Origin: Larix kaempferi
Lineage: Eukaryota; Streptophyta; Pinopsida; Pinales; Pinaceae
Assembly (NCBI GenBank): GCA_027924585.1
Contig: BSBM01000150.1
Span: forward strand, 16,846,001 to 16,910,000
Direction: 5' to 3'
DNA length: 64,000 bases
The translations under genes were made by a program, and so were the position numbers. The notes below the pieces were generated by a model that saw only the letters and a list, made by a program, of their open reading frames with translations, was not told where the DNA came from and searched no databases. Shown one piece after another: positions 1 to 11,949 of the stretch (position 1 is its first letter; every line of letters starts with the position of its first letter).

Positions 1-1020
1 CTGATCAATGCCATTTTCCATCCTTTGGACCACCATAAAAAAATTAATGCTAAGTAAGTTGCCAAAACATTAGAAGACACACAGGAAAAGCACAATGTTC
101 AGTTATAGCAAATTTTCATATTCATAAGGAACATCCCAAAAAGTTTATTTATGATGAATCCAAAAAGATACCAAGAATTCAATGTGATTTACCAAAGGTG
201 GAAAAGTAAATAAAAATATACATGGCACAACTAACAAATTTAAGGAACCCACTTAGGCATCATACATTTCCTCATTTTGATTTATGTAATGAATTATTTA
301 ATAAGTAGAGAAAATATGAAAAAGAGTTAGAAAGAAAACTTAACCAAAGTTTTGATAGGGATTAAGTTAAGAAAGAAAGTTATTATAATTACTTTCTGTA
401 TCTATCAAAAAAAAAATCTTAAAGTTTATAATGCTCTCCTTACCAAAAATGTGAAATAAGGATTTTTTACTTTTGACAAAAAAAAATTAGAATGCTCTGC
501 TTACCAAAAATATGAAATAAGGATTTTTTACTTTTGACTAGACTATTTTAGGTCATTTTTCTTTTCTTTATTTCACTTCAATTAATCTTTATTGAATAAT
601 TGAAATTTAAAGAATAAATTTAAATGTTTCATTATTCCCAACTTTATTTATTTTTCTTCCTGTTATTTCATTTTTAGAGTCCATGTTAAATTATTTTTGA
701 CATGATCTTTTCATAAATAAATAATAGGTATTCCAAGATTACAGATTTTTTCTTTTAATTAAATTGCTATTGAGCATTTAGAATATATCGTAGTTTGTAT
801 CTATATTTATGTTATGTATTAAAGAAAATATTAAAGAAAAGAAAATGACACTTCCTTCTTTTAAACTTGACCTGATGGGTTATTCCATCTTAAACAAGAA
901 AGAGTATAGTTGTGCCTTTTTTTGGATTGAACCCTTACTATTTACATGAATATTTTGGCCCTGACAACAAGGTGATAGTAAGGTTCACTATCATCTCTAG
1001 GATAGGTTGCTCTACAACTT
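1..1020. other. AT-rich stretch without a recognisable gene
   Basis: No open frame of useful length and no family motif is visible. There are homopolymer A and T runs and a short direct duplication around 410-540 (a phrase containing ACCAAAAATATGAAATAAGG occurs twice). It probably belongs to the old gypsy element whose integrase begins just downstream, but nothing in the sequence proves this. Confidence 0.5.
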
Positions 1021-1029
1021 ACACAAGCT

Positions 1030-1670
1030 ATGTGTCCCTAAAAGGTAAAAGATTTTAGTTTATTAAAGAGGCTCACACTTGAAAAGTTGCAAAGCATTTT
1101 GGTGTTGGGAATATAGTTGCTTAGAACTTACAAAAGTATGTGTATTGGTCTAGAATGCAAGAAGATGTGGCTTGGTTTATTATAGGTTGAATATTTGGTT
1201 GTACCAGCAAGCTTGGTAACAAAAAACAAAGGTTATACCATCCCTTACCTATGCCTACTAGGTCATGGGAGAGCATCTCCATGGATTTCATGGATGGTTT
1301 TCCAAAACCAAGAACAAGACATGACTATAAGTTTGTGGTAGTCGACAAGCAAGATGTTTATTCTCTTGCCTTGTAAAAATACCAACAAAGAACAAGATGC
1401 AACAAACATGTTCTTCGAAAAGGTCTAGGTGCACTTTAGGATACCAAGGAGCATCATCTTAGAGATACCAGATTTCTCAATGCCTTTTGGAATACTTTTG
1501 GGAGAAGATGGACACTAAGTTGAAGAGATCTACAGCTTTCCATCCACATATATTGATGGGTGGAAAAAAGTAGTGAACAAAACACTGATTCAAATTATGA
1601 GGGATTACTATCAAAAGCATCCAAGGACCTGAGATGGAAATTTAATTCACATTCAACATGCATATAATAG
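1030..1670 (+). pseudogene. Ty3/gypsy integrase remnant, part 1 (interrupted)
   Basis: The conceptual translation, through several stops and frame changes, shows the upstream zinc-binding region of a gypsy integrase (HFGVGN, then YW, then C-T-S-K) followed by the start of the catalytic core (WESISMDFMDGFPKPRTRHD, then YKFVVVDK, around 1268-1350). The spacing WESISMDF...VVVD is the usual gypsy integrase layout, the Asp of MDF being the first catalytic residue. The frame then decays, with later fragments resembling FWNTF and STAFHPH. At 1670 the coding sequence is cut by the insertion of the element at 1671-4429 and resumes at 4430. It is non-functional: stops, frameshifts and an inserted element. 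Confidence 0.75.
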
Positions 1671-2701
1671 TGTTAGATATTGTAGCTTGGGAGGTCTTCT
1701 ACATAGGCTTAGTGTCTAGGCATGTAGAAACGACCTAAGTGACTTTTCTAGACATTAACTTTAGGATTATAAACTTAATGTGACTTTTTATTAATTGGTG
1801 AGTGAAAATTATTTTTAATTCATTAAGTGAAATTTGACTCATCCTTTGACTTGGAGATGAAGCGACAAAGTCACTTGGAAGATGAAGTGACAAAGTCATT
1901 CTCTCAATTAATAAAAGGATAATTCTAGGAGAGTTCAGACACATGAGAGAGAGAGAGAGAGAAAGGAGAAGAGTGTAGGTGAAAGAGAAAGGGAGCACAG
2001 TTCCCAAGGATATTTGGCACAAATCCCAATGCAAATTCAGCATTTAATGTAGGTTGTATAGAGCATTTATGACTAAACCGTACAGTTGATTCTTGGCATG
2101 AATTCCAAGGAGGTCTGTACAACTGAACATAGGCACGGAATGCTAGGAAGTATGTACAACATAATTGGCACAAAAATCGAGGTCATACAGCTGACAGAGG
2201 CACAAAATTCAAGGTCGAGTCAGAGGCACAAATTTCAAGGGTTGAGCTATGTGATTTTCTGAGCACGAAAATCAAGGGGGGGACTATAGAAGTTGTTCAT
2301 ACATGCCATACAAACTGGGCATGAATTTCGAGGTGGACTAGCACGAATTTCCAGGAATGTAAAGTGTAATTAATGTTGATTTTTTCTCTGTTGTGACACT
2401 TAGAAATTTTTGTGGGCTCATATCAATAAAAATCTCTTTTGGACTGGTTTTCCCTTCCGGGTTTTTCTAGGTGCATTTCCAGTATATTTTGTGTCAAATG
2501 TATGTATGGATGAATGCTTGTCTGCTATTCATTTATTTTCACTGCAAGTTCTTAGTCATTTGTGTTTCTTCTCATGAAATATAGTAGAATGTGTTGAGTT
2601 TAAATGCATTACTATTGAATTTTTATTGGAGACAAAAAGCAGATGTTGGCTAAGTGTTTTCCCTACAAGAGTGAATCTAGTTTGTAGGTGAAATCTCAAC
2701 A
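1671..2701 (+). repeat. Left LTR
   Basis: Starts TGTTAGATATTG, ends AATCTCAACA, followed immediately by the primer-binding site. It contains a GA dinucleotide run near 1944-1965 and a series of degenerate short repeats (GGCAC plus AAATTTCGAGG-like) between about 2010 and 2365. Confidence 0.9.
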
Positions 2702-2713
2702 TGGTATCAAAGC
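2702..2713 (+). other. Primer-binding site (tRNA-iMet type)
   Basis: TGGTATCAAAGC abuts the LTR end CAACA. The usual plant copia site is TGGTATCAGAGC; one base differs. Confidence 0.85.
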
Positions 2714-2879
2714 TAGAGCTCTAATTTTGAACAGTGATAACCAGTAGTTAACACAGAGGGAAGCAAGGGATTTGTTGGATAAACATAGAAATAGTAGTTC
2801 ATTCTCACATCCTTTAAAAAAAGGCTAGTACGAGATCATTAGGTTAGTCGGTACTAATTTAGTAACGACCAGGCGGGGC

Positions 2880-3170
2880 TTACATTCCTTTAGTTTGTAC
2901 CGGAGTTGAAGGATAGTTTGATTTCAGTATCATCTTTGGAGGACGAAGGATATGGAGTTGTGTTTCAATGTGGACAAGTGCTCATATATCCAGAGGGAGC
3001 TACCTTGGACACTACAAGAGTGCTTGGTGTGAGACATGGGAGATCGTACAAGTTGTTGGGACAGCCTGTGGTTGGGTATAAGGGGATCATGGATTTAGGG
3101 TATGTGCTAGTATCAAAGAAAATTGGATGTGTGGGTTCCTCCAGTACTGTCAGGATACTGAGCTAGTACG
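2880..3170 (+). pseudogene. Copia pol fragment (protease to pre-integrase junction)
   Basis: The open stretch 2906-3166 reads KDSLISVSSLEDEGYGVVF, then GVRHGRSYKLLG. It matches, position by position, the segment downstream of the protease in the copia element of this same window (KKNLVSVSTIEDSGLGVCF, then GVRCGKLYKLL, about 59425-59575). Only this piece of gag-pol remains between the LTRs. No protease active site, integrase core or reverse transcriptase is present. Confidence 0.75.
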
Positions 3171-3364
3171 AGATGACTCAGTTGGATGCTTAGGAGGTTG
3201 AGGAGACTCCTCAGATCATGTTTTGCAGGAACCGATCCTCGGCACAAATTTTAGTGCAAGTGGAAAGGAAGCATTCTGGTTCATAGGAAGAAACTACAGC
3301 AGCAGATGGAGTGATAGAGTTGGAGATAGATCCAAGTGGAGGTTCCAAAATTACCTCTCTCGCT

Positions 3365-3373
3365 AAGAGGGAG
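3365..3373 (+). other. Polypurine tract
   Basis: AAGAGGGAG directly precedes the TG that opens the right LTR; this is the expected plus-strand primer position. Confidence 0.7.
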
Positions 3374-4429
3374 TGTTAGATTTTGTAGCTTGGGAGTTCT
3401 TCTATGTAGGCTTGGTGTCTAGGCATGTAGAAAGGACCCAAGTGACTTCTCTAGACATTAACTTTAGTGTTATAAAGTTAATGTGACGTTTTAGTAATTT
3501 GTGAGGGAAAATTATTTTAATTCATTAAGTGAAATTTGACTCATCCTTTGACTTGGAAATGAAGAGACAAAGTCACTTGGAAGATGAAGTGACAAAGTCA
3601 TTCTCTCAATTAATAAAAGGAGAATTCTAGGAGAGTTTAGACACATGAGAGAGAGAGAGAGGGAGAGAGATTGAGAGCTGAAGAAAAAGGAGAAGAGAGG
3701 AGCTGTTAGAGAAATAGAGAAAGGGGGTGTAGTTCCCAAGGAGACTGGGCATGCATCCCAATGCAAATTCAACATTTAATGTGGGTTGCATAGAGAATTT
3801 ATGATTGAATCGTACAGTTGATTCATGCATGAATTCTGAGGAGGTTTGTACAACTGAGCAGAGGCGTGAAATTATAGGCAGTCCATACATCATAATTGGC
3901 TAAAAATCGAGGTTGTATAGCTGATAGAGGCACGAAGTTCGAGGCTAAGTTAGAGGCATGAATTTCGAGGGGTTAAGCTATGTGATTTTCTGAGCACGAA
4001 AATCAAGGAGCAGACTATAGAAGTTGTATGTACATGCTGTACAAACTGGGCACAAATTTCAAGTTGGACTGGCACAAATTTCTAGGAAAGTGAATTGTAT
4101 TTAATGTTGATTTTATTCTCTTCTATAACACTCAGAAATTTATGTGGGCTCATATCCATAAAAATATCTCTTGGACTAGTTTTCCCTTTGGGGTTTTTCC
4201 AGGGGAATTGCCCAAATATTTTGTGTCAAATGTATGGATGAATGTTTGTCTACTGTTCATTTATTTTTGCTGCAAGTTCTTAGTCATTTGTGTTTCTGGT
4301 CATGAAATATAGTAGAATGTGTTGAGTTTAAATGCATTAGCATTGAAGTTTTATTGGTGATAGAAATCAAATTTTGGCTAAGTGTTTTCCCTACAAGAGT
4401 GAATCTAGTTTGCAGGTGAAATCTCAACA
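3374..4429 (+). repeat. Right LTR
   Basis: Direct copy of the left LTR, beginning TGTTAGATTTTG and ending ATCTCAACA. It differs by scattered substitutions and by a longer GA-rich block near 3645-3725. The two LTRs are clearly diverged, so the insertion is not recent. Confidence 0.9.
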
Positions 4430-4930
4430 AATAGAGCAGTCCACACTTCTACAAATAAGTCCCTTTTTGAAACTTGCTTTGAGTATTTTCCACCTTCACC
4501 CTTAGATGTTGCATATGGATATAAATAAGTGAGTGAAAACACCACAAGAGAAGTATTGAAGGCTGAAAAAGTCATTGATAAGATTTGGAAAATCCATTTG
4601 CAAGTACACAAATCATTGAAGAAGTCATGGTAAAAGTACAAAATTGAGAAAACATGCAAGGTGGAAGACATATTTTTGTTGTATCTGAACAAAAAAAGAC
4701 TACAAGATCCTGGTAAAAAGATCAAGGTTTTGTAGTATGGTCCTTTTGAAGTGTTGGATAAGGTGGGTGATAATGCTTACATACTCAATCTACAGCCATA
4801 TATGTGCATTTACTCAGTAGTAAATATGGAGAATTTGAAACTCTATGAGCCTTCCATACTAACCCAAGAAGCTAATGAGGAAGTCCTACCTACCATAGAG
4901 AACTTAGCACAAGAAGCTTGGGAGAGTTAG
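4430..4930 (+). pseudogene. Ty3/gypsy integrase remnant, part 2 with pol C-terminus
   Basis: The sequence resumes exactly in the phrase cut at 1670: after the duplicated AATAG it reads RAVHTSTNKSLFETCFEYFP, the conserved post-core segment of gypsy integrases (usually Y-N-R-A-V-H-S-S-T-G-K-S-P-F). Further on come YGPFEVLDKVGDNAYILNL, then VVNMENLKLYEPS, the typical GPF/Y module and pol C-terminus, ending in TAG at 4928-4930. Several in-frame stops (for example TAA after GYK near 4527, and TGG to TAG-type changes) show decay. Parts 1 and 2 are one old element on the plus strand. Confidence 0.8.
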
Positions 4931-5060
4931 CAAAAGATAAGCTCTGCAAAAGAAATCCAAAACAATTACATGGGATGTTGTATGAACTCTAGAGAGAAGG
5001 TAGAGGAAACATTTCCTTGCCTCATTAAGTAAAAGCTTTTGGAGACCAAAAGCCTTACTA

Positions 5061-5620
5061 AATGGGGAGGTATGATCCAAAATGGATCATTTTGTCATTT
5101 GAGTCCTTAAATTATCTTTTTGGAGTAAAAACCATACGAGCTTAGCTCTAAGAATCTCAATGTTGTTTTGTACATTGAGACATTTCCAACTCAAGAATCA
5201 CCTTAATCGAAGTTCATATGCAATAGTTATGCCTCTCACAAGTTAACCTATCAGGTTGAGCATCATGATACCAAGTGGATATCACGTTAACTCACATTAC
5301 TCACACATGTGGATCTAGTCATGTGTGGGATTTCGAGAAGATTCTAAAGGGTCTGAAACCTTAACATTAATTGAGGGTTAAGCATGCAATAAACCTAACC
5401 CTAACCCTAAACAACTATCAAGTTATGTTAAATATTAGACTACTAGGAAAACAAGGGGTCTCATTCTTATTGTATTATATATTGTTTAATACTTAAACAA
5501 AACATTTGTGAGAGGGATAGTTAGATAGAACATAGACGAAAATCTTGTAATATCCATACTAGTCACAGTGTACATGGAAACCTCATAGTGAGTGTCCCTT
5601 TCTTTGTATTTGCATTTTAT
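5061..5620 (+). repeat. Probable 3' LTR of the gypsy element, with polypurine tract
   Basis: After the pol stop and a short untranslated stretch, AATGGGGAGGTA (5061-5072) looks like a polypurine tract and is followed by TGATCCAAAATGG, a plausible LTR start at 5073. A TATA-like stretch (TATTATATATTG) occurs near 5475. The 5' LTR is outside the window, so the right boundary cannot be fixed by comparison; the end given is a guess. Confidence 0.4.
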
Positions 5621-7340
5621 ATTTGGAAGAAGATAGTAAAGCATTAACCTCACCTTCAAGCAAAGTTTTTCTAGGATATATCTTGTGTTTATTGTGTGGA
5701 TGGTTTGTTATTTGTTTGTTTCTTTCATTTCAATTCCAATTCCTTTTAATTTATTTCAATATTAAGCAAGTAACAATATATCTACAATCTAAAGTAATAC
5801 ACTTTATAGTAAGAGATTGTAAAATATTAGAATGTAGATTGTAATGAACTATTTTAGTGGAATATCCATGATAGTTTATAGATGATTGATTATCTACATA
5901 ATCAACGTCGCAAAGAATTTCTTCATTTTGATTGCATGCCATCTAAATCTCATTTTCCATGCTTATTTGTGTTTCGAAATAGTCTGAAATTATACATAAT
6001 TGTGCCTTAAATTGAAAATATCAAGCTCCCATATTCCTAATGCATGGCCAACGAACTAAATGAAATTTGCCTTCAAATCCAATATGATACACTAAGTCAT
6101 AAATGAGTTCCAGTTCATAATATGATGTAGGTTAATATGATCTACATCTTGTTTTATATACGTGGTATATGGTTACATATGACATATGGTTCAACTGTCA
6201 CCAAACAATTTCTCTCATGCTTTTAATTAAATTTGATGTAACAAAATAATGTATGTGGTAGATATGTTGAAACACACAATTGTATATTAAGGTAATCTTT
6301 TTTTTTTATCATATCATAGTTTATTAAAAAAAATCGTAATGTTTTATGGACTTATTATTGCATCATTCACAACAACTTGTTATAATTCATAATAATTTGA
6401 ATATAACTCAGTGTTATAAAAACCCTACACATGTGTAGGTTCATGGAACATAGTAGGGCAAGACTTTGATCAATATCTATAAATGTGTTGGCATTGTAAT
6501 GTTTTATAGACTTATTCTTGCATCATTCACAACTTATTATGGTTCATAATAATTTGAATAAAACTCATTGTTATAATAACCTTACCACATTTCTAGATTC
6601 ATGAAACATGGAATGGAAAGAGTTAATCAATATATGTGAATATGTTGGATATTCATGTGCTTTTCACAATAGTGATTTGTCATGATATTTCCTATATGCA
6701 GCTTGATATAGTTCATATGGTTATTTCATAGTGGTAATGAGCTATGGAATATGGTGGCTTGTTTCCTAGTCCACCACATTATGTGCTTCCAAAACATTGT
6801 TTTGCAAATGTTTAGGCTTAGCATCAAAAGTATAATATGTTTTGTACCTCTATATTATATTCAACACATGGTGAATATATGATTTGGTAACTTTTCGAAA
6901 GGTTTAAATCATTCATATGACAATGAAATCATTGACACCTCTCGTATTTGATACATAGTAGGGTTTAAATCCATGAAAAAGCCAAAGTGCCAAAATAAAT
7001 TATATAACATAGTGATTTAAAGTGGCAGTGGTATAATATTGAGAGTATTTAGTGATCGTGACTTTCAAACCCCTAAACACTAAATAATAAAAACTAAGAA
7101 CAAACCCCAATTGCAAATAAATTAGCAATAGCAAATATAAACAGGTGTCCCAAAAATAAGCAGGCTTACACAATAGAGCCTAAAGGAGGTAGTGACAAGA
7201 AGTAACTATGTTAGGAAGCTTTAATACTCCTCCCTCCCCATTCCCACACACTCTCAAAGGAGGAGAAAGAGCTTGTTGACCAAGAAGCCTACCTCTACAC
7301 TTGAGCAATCCATTGAAGGCAGCTATTGAACTTGTATTTC
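5620..7340. other. AT-rich stretch, no gene seen
   Basis: No convincing coding frame. Two similar segments, near 6325-6430 and 6495-6600 (phrases around GACTTATT-TTGCATCATTCACAAC and AATAATTTGAATA), form an old local duplication. The remainder is featureless AT-rich DNA. Confidence 0.4.
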
Positions 7341-7560
7341 ATCTTCCACCATAGTTGAAAGCAGAAATTACTCTTGATGTATTGGCCCACATTAAGTCCC
7401 TATTCTATTCAAATATCTCCAACCATTGTGTCCATAATGTCTTTACCCAAGTAAACTACCAAAAGATGTGCAAAACCATGCCATCATCATAACCACAAAT
7501 TGGGCACCAATGGATAGTGTTCATGTTCTCCTTTGGTTCAACATGCTCCCACTACCCCAA
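7340..7560 (-). pseudogene. Possible LINE zinc-finger (zf-RVT) remnant
   Basis: On the minus strand the translation contains CPICGYDDGMVLHIFW, a stop, then WVKTLWTQWLE (about 7510 down to 7420). C-P-x-C, about ten residues, H-x2-W and a following W-x2-W pattern resembles the C-terminal cysteine/histidine domain of plant LINE reverse transcriptases. No reverse transcriptase core is recognisable nearby and stops interrupt the frame, so this is at best a short 5'-truncated relic. A chance match cannot be excluded. Confidence 0.35.
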
Positions 7561-7899
7561 TTTCCACTCAATGCTTAAACTTTGATTTTGAATTGTAATG
7601 CAACAATAGTGTGTAGCATATGGATTTCACACTTTTGAATCATATGCCTACCCACCCATGAGTTCAAGCTGTGACCCTTTTCTATGCCATGTCCACATGT
7701 GACCCACCCAATGATAATACAAGATCTCTCTAGATTGATCTTCTATGAAGGACCACCTTTCATGAGTTCCCCCACCTTAACCAAGGTATATGACCTCTTA
7801 GGGATGTCTAGCACTTCAATTAGACCCTTCATTTCCTTCTATCACTTGGTCTATAACCCTTCGTCATTGGTTTGATCCACTTTGATACTCAAGGCACTT

Positions 7900-9030
7900 T
7901 CTCGGGGTATTCCCTAACTCTAGGAATTTAGTTTAGATGGAAGTACAAAAACCCAATTAGGTCCATATTAGAATGCTTCATTAACAAGTCCACAACAAGC
8001 CAATCCTTTTGGTCTTTTTAGTAATGGAGTAACCCCAGTCAATCTCTTAGTGAAGAGTGTCCAACAAGTTCCTAAAGAGGGTATTTCACTTGTGTTTTGC
8101 ATCATGCATAACAAAGAAGCATTTTAATCTTATAAATGCATGACATAGTCTTACAAAACCCACAAAATTGAGTCAAACCATGTGTTGATGCCCTGAAAAT
8201 ATCTGCACCAACAGTAGGGATTCTCCTCGGTAAACAAGCCCAATTAGATCGTTCATCGTTTGGTGTGGGGAATCTGTCTGGTTAACGGTCCGGCTACCGT
8301 ATGTGTGATTATTAAATTTCTTTACCGGTTACGGCCCAGTTCACCGTTTATGTAATTTTATCTTTAATTATGAGATGTAAGTGCCCTAATTAAAAGCATA
8401 CAATTGGTAGGCAGAAACCACACTAGCGATGCGCAGGTTCTTACCTCTCGTCTTACCGCTCCTACCTGATCAATTATCTATTTATTCCTACACTAAGCTA
8501 TCTTATCCTTGCAGGGAGCAAGTTTGAATAAAGAGTAATATAATGGATATGTAACTATAAGTCTAACAGATAGTTGTTTCAATACATCATTCACATTTAC
8601 AGCAGGAAGAATACCAAAGATAGCTCTGATATAATTAAAACAATTATTACTTATTTACACATAAACCTTTGCATAGAAAGTAAAATCATTCATCACCGAT
8701 GAATTAATTCAAGAAATTTAGAACGATCTCACAGTATGAGTTATGAATGTGAGAAGAAGTATTTCCACATTAAGCATTCTACACATTCGAAGCAAAAAAT
8801 CTATGTGCAACTTTCCATAGCAAACAGATCCTTCTTATTAGCAGAAAAATAATTCTCTTACAAAATGGTCCAGCCTCTATTATGCTAGCAAAAAGTCCTA
8901 TCATCTATATTCTACTCCTCTATTTATTTACAAAAAGGTTTGTCCTCTAGTGACTCTTCATTTACCCTAACCCTAGGGATTCCCAAAATTTTGTCATTTA
9001 GTGCTTATATCAGAAAATACAAAAATATTT
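7900..9030. other. No gene seen
   Basis: AT-rich non-coding DNA with no LTR pair or tandem structure that I can support. A motif ATATCAGAGC on the minus strand near 8625 resembles part of a primer-binding site but lies on the wrong side of the neighbouring minus-strand ORF remnants. Confidence 0.35.
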
Positions 9031-9041
9031 ACAATATAGAT

Positions 9042-11245
9042 TTATGTGGGCCCATCCAAACAAGAGAAATATTCTCCCCACGCATTAGCCCCTTCAAATA
9101 TGACATTAAGTCTGTTGGGATCCAATACTTGTAAGGAGACTTCATGATATGACAGTTGAGTCTCAATGTGCTCCATCCCTGCTTCTGCGACCATGCAACT
9201 ATCTTCCAGGAAATATGCATGTATAGATACTTGCCCTACAAAGTGGTGGATGTCTTCTTCAGTGAGAATGTCCAACTTTCTAATGTATTCTAACTCCCCC
9301 TGCAACCCACTCTGCAGGTCTGTTATGCCTAGATCTTTTGTAGGAATTTCGTTCATCTACGGGAGTGGGGAGAGATGACACTTTTCATGAACTTGCTGGA
9401 TTTTCTCGTAAAAAATCCTGACATTTCTGAATAGTCTTTGGAATGTCATTATTTATTTTTCTAGCAGCCTTCCTGCAAAATTCCAAAAGCTCCATTTCCG
9501 ACTTTAAGCTTGTTGTTGTCTTCGGAAGCAAATTGTCAGGGTATTCAGAGTTGGTTTCCCTCCAGACCATTTGGCTCCTGATCTTTTCTGCAACATCATA
9601 CAACTTCTTCCTAAATGCTAGCGACTCAATAGCTATCTCACTCATCCTTGCCATCTCCAACTTCATCTTGAAAATTTCATTTGTGAGAAACTCTTGGGAA
9701 TGGTATATTCGTTCTTGAATCTTGCATGCTTGATTGCAAAATGGAGTTATGTCTAGCTTCCTCTTATATTCCAGCTCCAGTTGTTGCGCCAAAGATTCAG
9801 TTTCCTTAACCAACGCTTCCATCTGAGCTTTCAGATATTCAACTTGTTGGTTTGCAGTTGACTCTCTTGACTCCAATTGAGTGATTTGGGCTTCAAAGTC
9901 ACTCATTTCTCCTTCCATAATCATTAGTTGCACAATTAATGCATCCTTTTCTGCTTCCAACTTCTGGTATTCTTCCACTATCCTTTCCTTCTCGGATAGA
10001 ATGGCGTCATGTTTCCTTTTCAGTTCTATCCCTTCTCCCTGTATTTTCACCAAATTATCTTTCAACTTGAGCATTCTCTTTATTTCACTCCACGTCGCTT
10101 ATCAACTTGTCAACATTGTCTGCACTTGCTTGCGCAGCAGCTACGTTGACAGATGCCATGAGCTCAGGGTCCCTGTGGGTACCCTCCAAGATTGTGCTTT
10201 CCTGAATAGTAAGAACATCGACGTGGGCTGGTAATTTCAGGCTCTTTTCCGACCTCCTCATGATGGTTTTTCTTTTTGAGTCAAAAAATATTGTGTCTAA
10301 TCTAGCTACCGTATGTTGCTTCAATGGGGTGAATGGGGTGAGGCCGATTTCATGGAATGGGAGGTGGCCTCCGGTGAGAGTCGCATCAGACACCTCAGGT
10401 GGCTCTATATCCATATTTTGTCTATTCGGGCTTTCCCTTTCCACGGCTTCCTTGGACTTTTCTTCTTCCTTTTGCTTCTATTATTCTGGTGCTTCTCTTT
10501 CTGCTCTTTCTTTCATTCATTCTTCCTGCTTTCTTTTAACTTCCTCAGTAGCCTGCCTCTAGGCTTCTTCCTTCTGTTGTTTTTTCCAATTCTTCTGCTC
10601 TTAGCATGTCTGCTTGTTCCTTTTGTATCCTTTATGTTTCTTCTTTAAGCTTCTTTTCCACTTCCCTTTGTTGTTCTTCAGCAGCTTCTCTTTCCTGCCT
10701 CTCGGACTCTTCTTTAAGCTTCATTTCTGCTTCCTTTAGTTGTTTTTGTAACTATGCTTCTTTTGTAGCTTTGGTAGCAGCACTGGAACTACCCCCGCTT
10801 TTGGGACGAAAGCGCTTGTTCAGCTCGGTCATGTTTCTTGCGCTCTGATACACTTCTTCATCTTTCAAGAAGAGATGCGTGTATTCAAAGCTAATCATGC
10901 AGGAAGCACAATGGGCAGTGGCCTTACCTTCGCTATCGTTCCTTCGGAAAATCTTTGTCCCAAAATGAAAGGCCTCTAAATCCTTAACAAAATCCTCAAC
11001 CTCTTTTTCCTTGGGGAATTTGTATGCACTGATACTGAATGGAAGCGTGTTGAAGCACCGGTTATGTAGGTTGCTAGAATGTTGTCCAAGGCTAGCAACA
11101 TATGGTTAAAACCCAATCTGAAAGGCTTCAAAAAGCTTTGCGCAAGAACAGTTCTATCCCCACATTGTTTGGTATAGTTAACTCCCACGGATATAAAGGC
11201 CTCTGGGCACTTAAGTTGGTTGATCCTGAAAGGATCTGTCTTCAT
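9042..11245 (-). pseudogene. Decayed ORF with charged and coiled-coil segments, unrecognised family
   Basis: Reading leftwards on the minus strand, conceptual pieces follow one another: an N-terminal part (11245-10976), a lysine/glutamate-rich segment with stops (about 10850-10450, for example MKLKEESERQEREAAEEQQR), a piece with PPEVSDATLTGGHLPF (10444-10085), a 229-residue coiled coil (10074-9385) and a C-terminal piece (9356-9042). Frames change between pieces and stops interrupt the charged region. I do not recognise the family. Globular N-terminus, long coiled coil and similar tail parallel the neighbouring remnant at 11950-14347, and the setting suggests a retroelement-borne structural (gag-like) protein; that is inference. 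No catalytic motif is visible. Confidence 0.5.
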
Positions 11246-11949
11246 GTTAGGGAAGATTGAAGGTATTATATTTCTAGAAGTGAGTTTTCTTTAAAGAAAT
11301 CTAAACTAAGTTAGATCTAACTTAAAGGAGTGTGTTTTATCAGATCTGAGAAATAATAAGTACTTTCACCAATTGACAGATATGTGAAATGGATCTTTTA
11401 CCTATTATCTTAAGACACAGACAGAAAATGAAAATTAAATGATTGTAATGTAAGGGTTGAAACACATGCACGATTATCCTTTTATATCATGCCAATTGAA
11501 AAATTAACATTAATTAATAATATATATGTTAATCATTTGCAGAAATAGATAAATGTTTTAAATAAATAAATTCATTTAAAGCATAAGACATACAGATCAC
11601 AAGTTAAGACAAATATGAACTGCAGATCAATGTATTAATTATGATTGCAAAATCTAACAGAGTTCATTCAATGATTAAGGTAAAAAAATTGGACATCATC
11701 AAAGAAATTTGACAAAGAGAGAAAGAAGATGCCAAAAGAAACTAACTTTGATTCATCAGGTTTGCAATAAATTACAAGATCTCAGGTGAAACAGCGTTTC
11801 TCCAGTCCTTCTCTGGCGATTTTCTCCCCCCTCCCCTATGAGATCTCTACTCTTTAAATAATAATTACAAAATAGATAAAATGGGTAAATTTTCCATAAA
11901 ACAGGGATTACAAAATCAAACTAATCTAAGAATAACCAAGGGCGCCTTG
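11246..11949. other. Spacer between two decayed ORFs
   Basis: AT-rich, no coding frame of note. Several TTAATTAATA and AAATAAATA runs. It separates the two minus-strand remnants and shows no LTR-like end. Confidence 0.4.

Larger units (their letters stand above)
1671..4429 (+). mobile_element. Deleted Ty1/copia-type LTR element, complete ends, target duplication AATAG
   Basis: Two direct LTRs of about 1.03 and 1.06 kb (1671-2701 and 3374-4429), both beginning TGTTAGAT and ending CTCAACA, flank only 672 bp of internal DNA. A primer-binding site (TGGTATCAAAGC, initiator-Met type) directly follows the left LTR and a purine tract directly precedes the right LTR. The 5-bp target duplication AATAG is present at 1666-1670 and 4430-4434. 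The insertion lies inside an older gypsy integrase. The interior keeps only a copia pol fragment, so the element is non-autonomous, a LARD-like or internally deleted copy. Its LTRs resemble those of the copia element at 57100 in start, end and internal short repeats. Confidence 0.9.

Noticed and set aside
5394-5412. Telomere-like CCTAACCCTAACCCTAAAC
   Set aside because: Only about three units, inside an LTR-like region; too short to call an interstitial telomere array.
8610-8640. ATATCAGAGC as a primer-binding site for the minus-strand ORF remnants
   Set aside because: It lies downstream of those ORFs on their strand and lacks the TGG start and an adjoining LTR.
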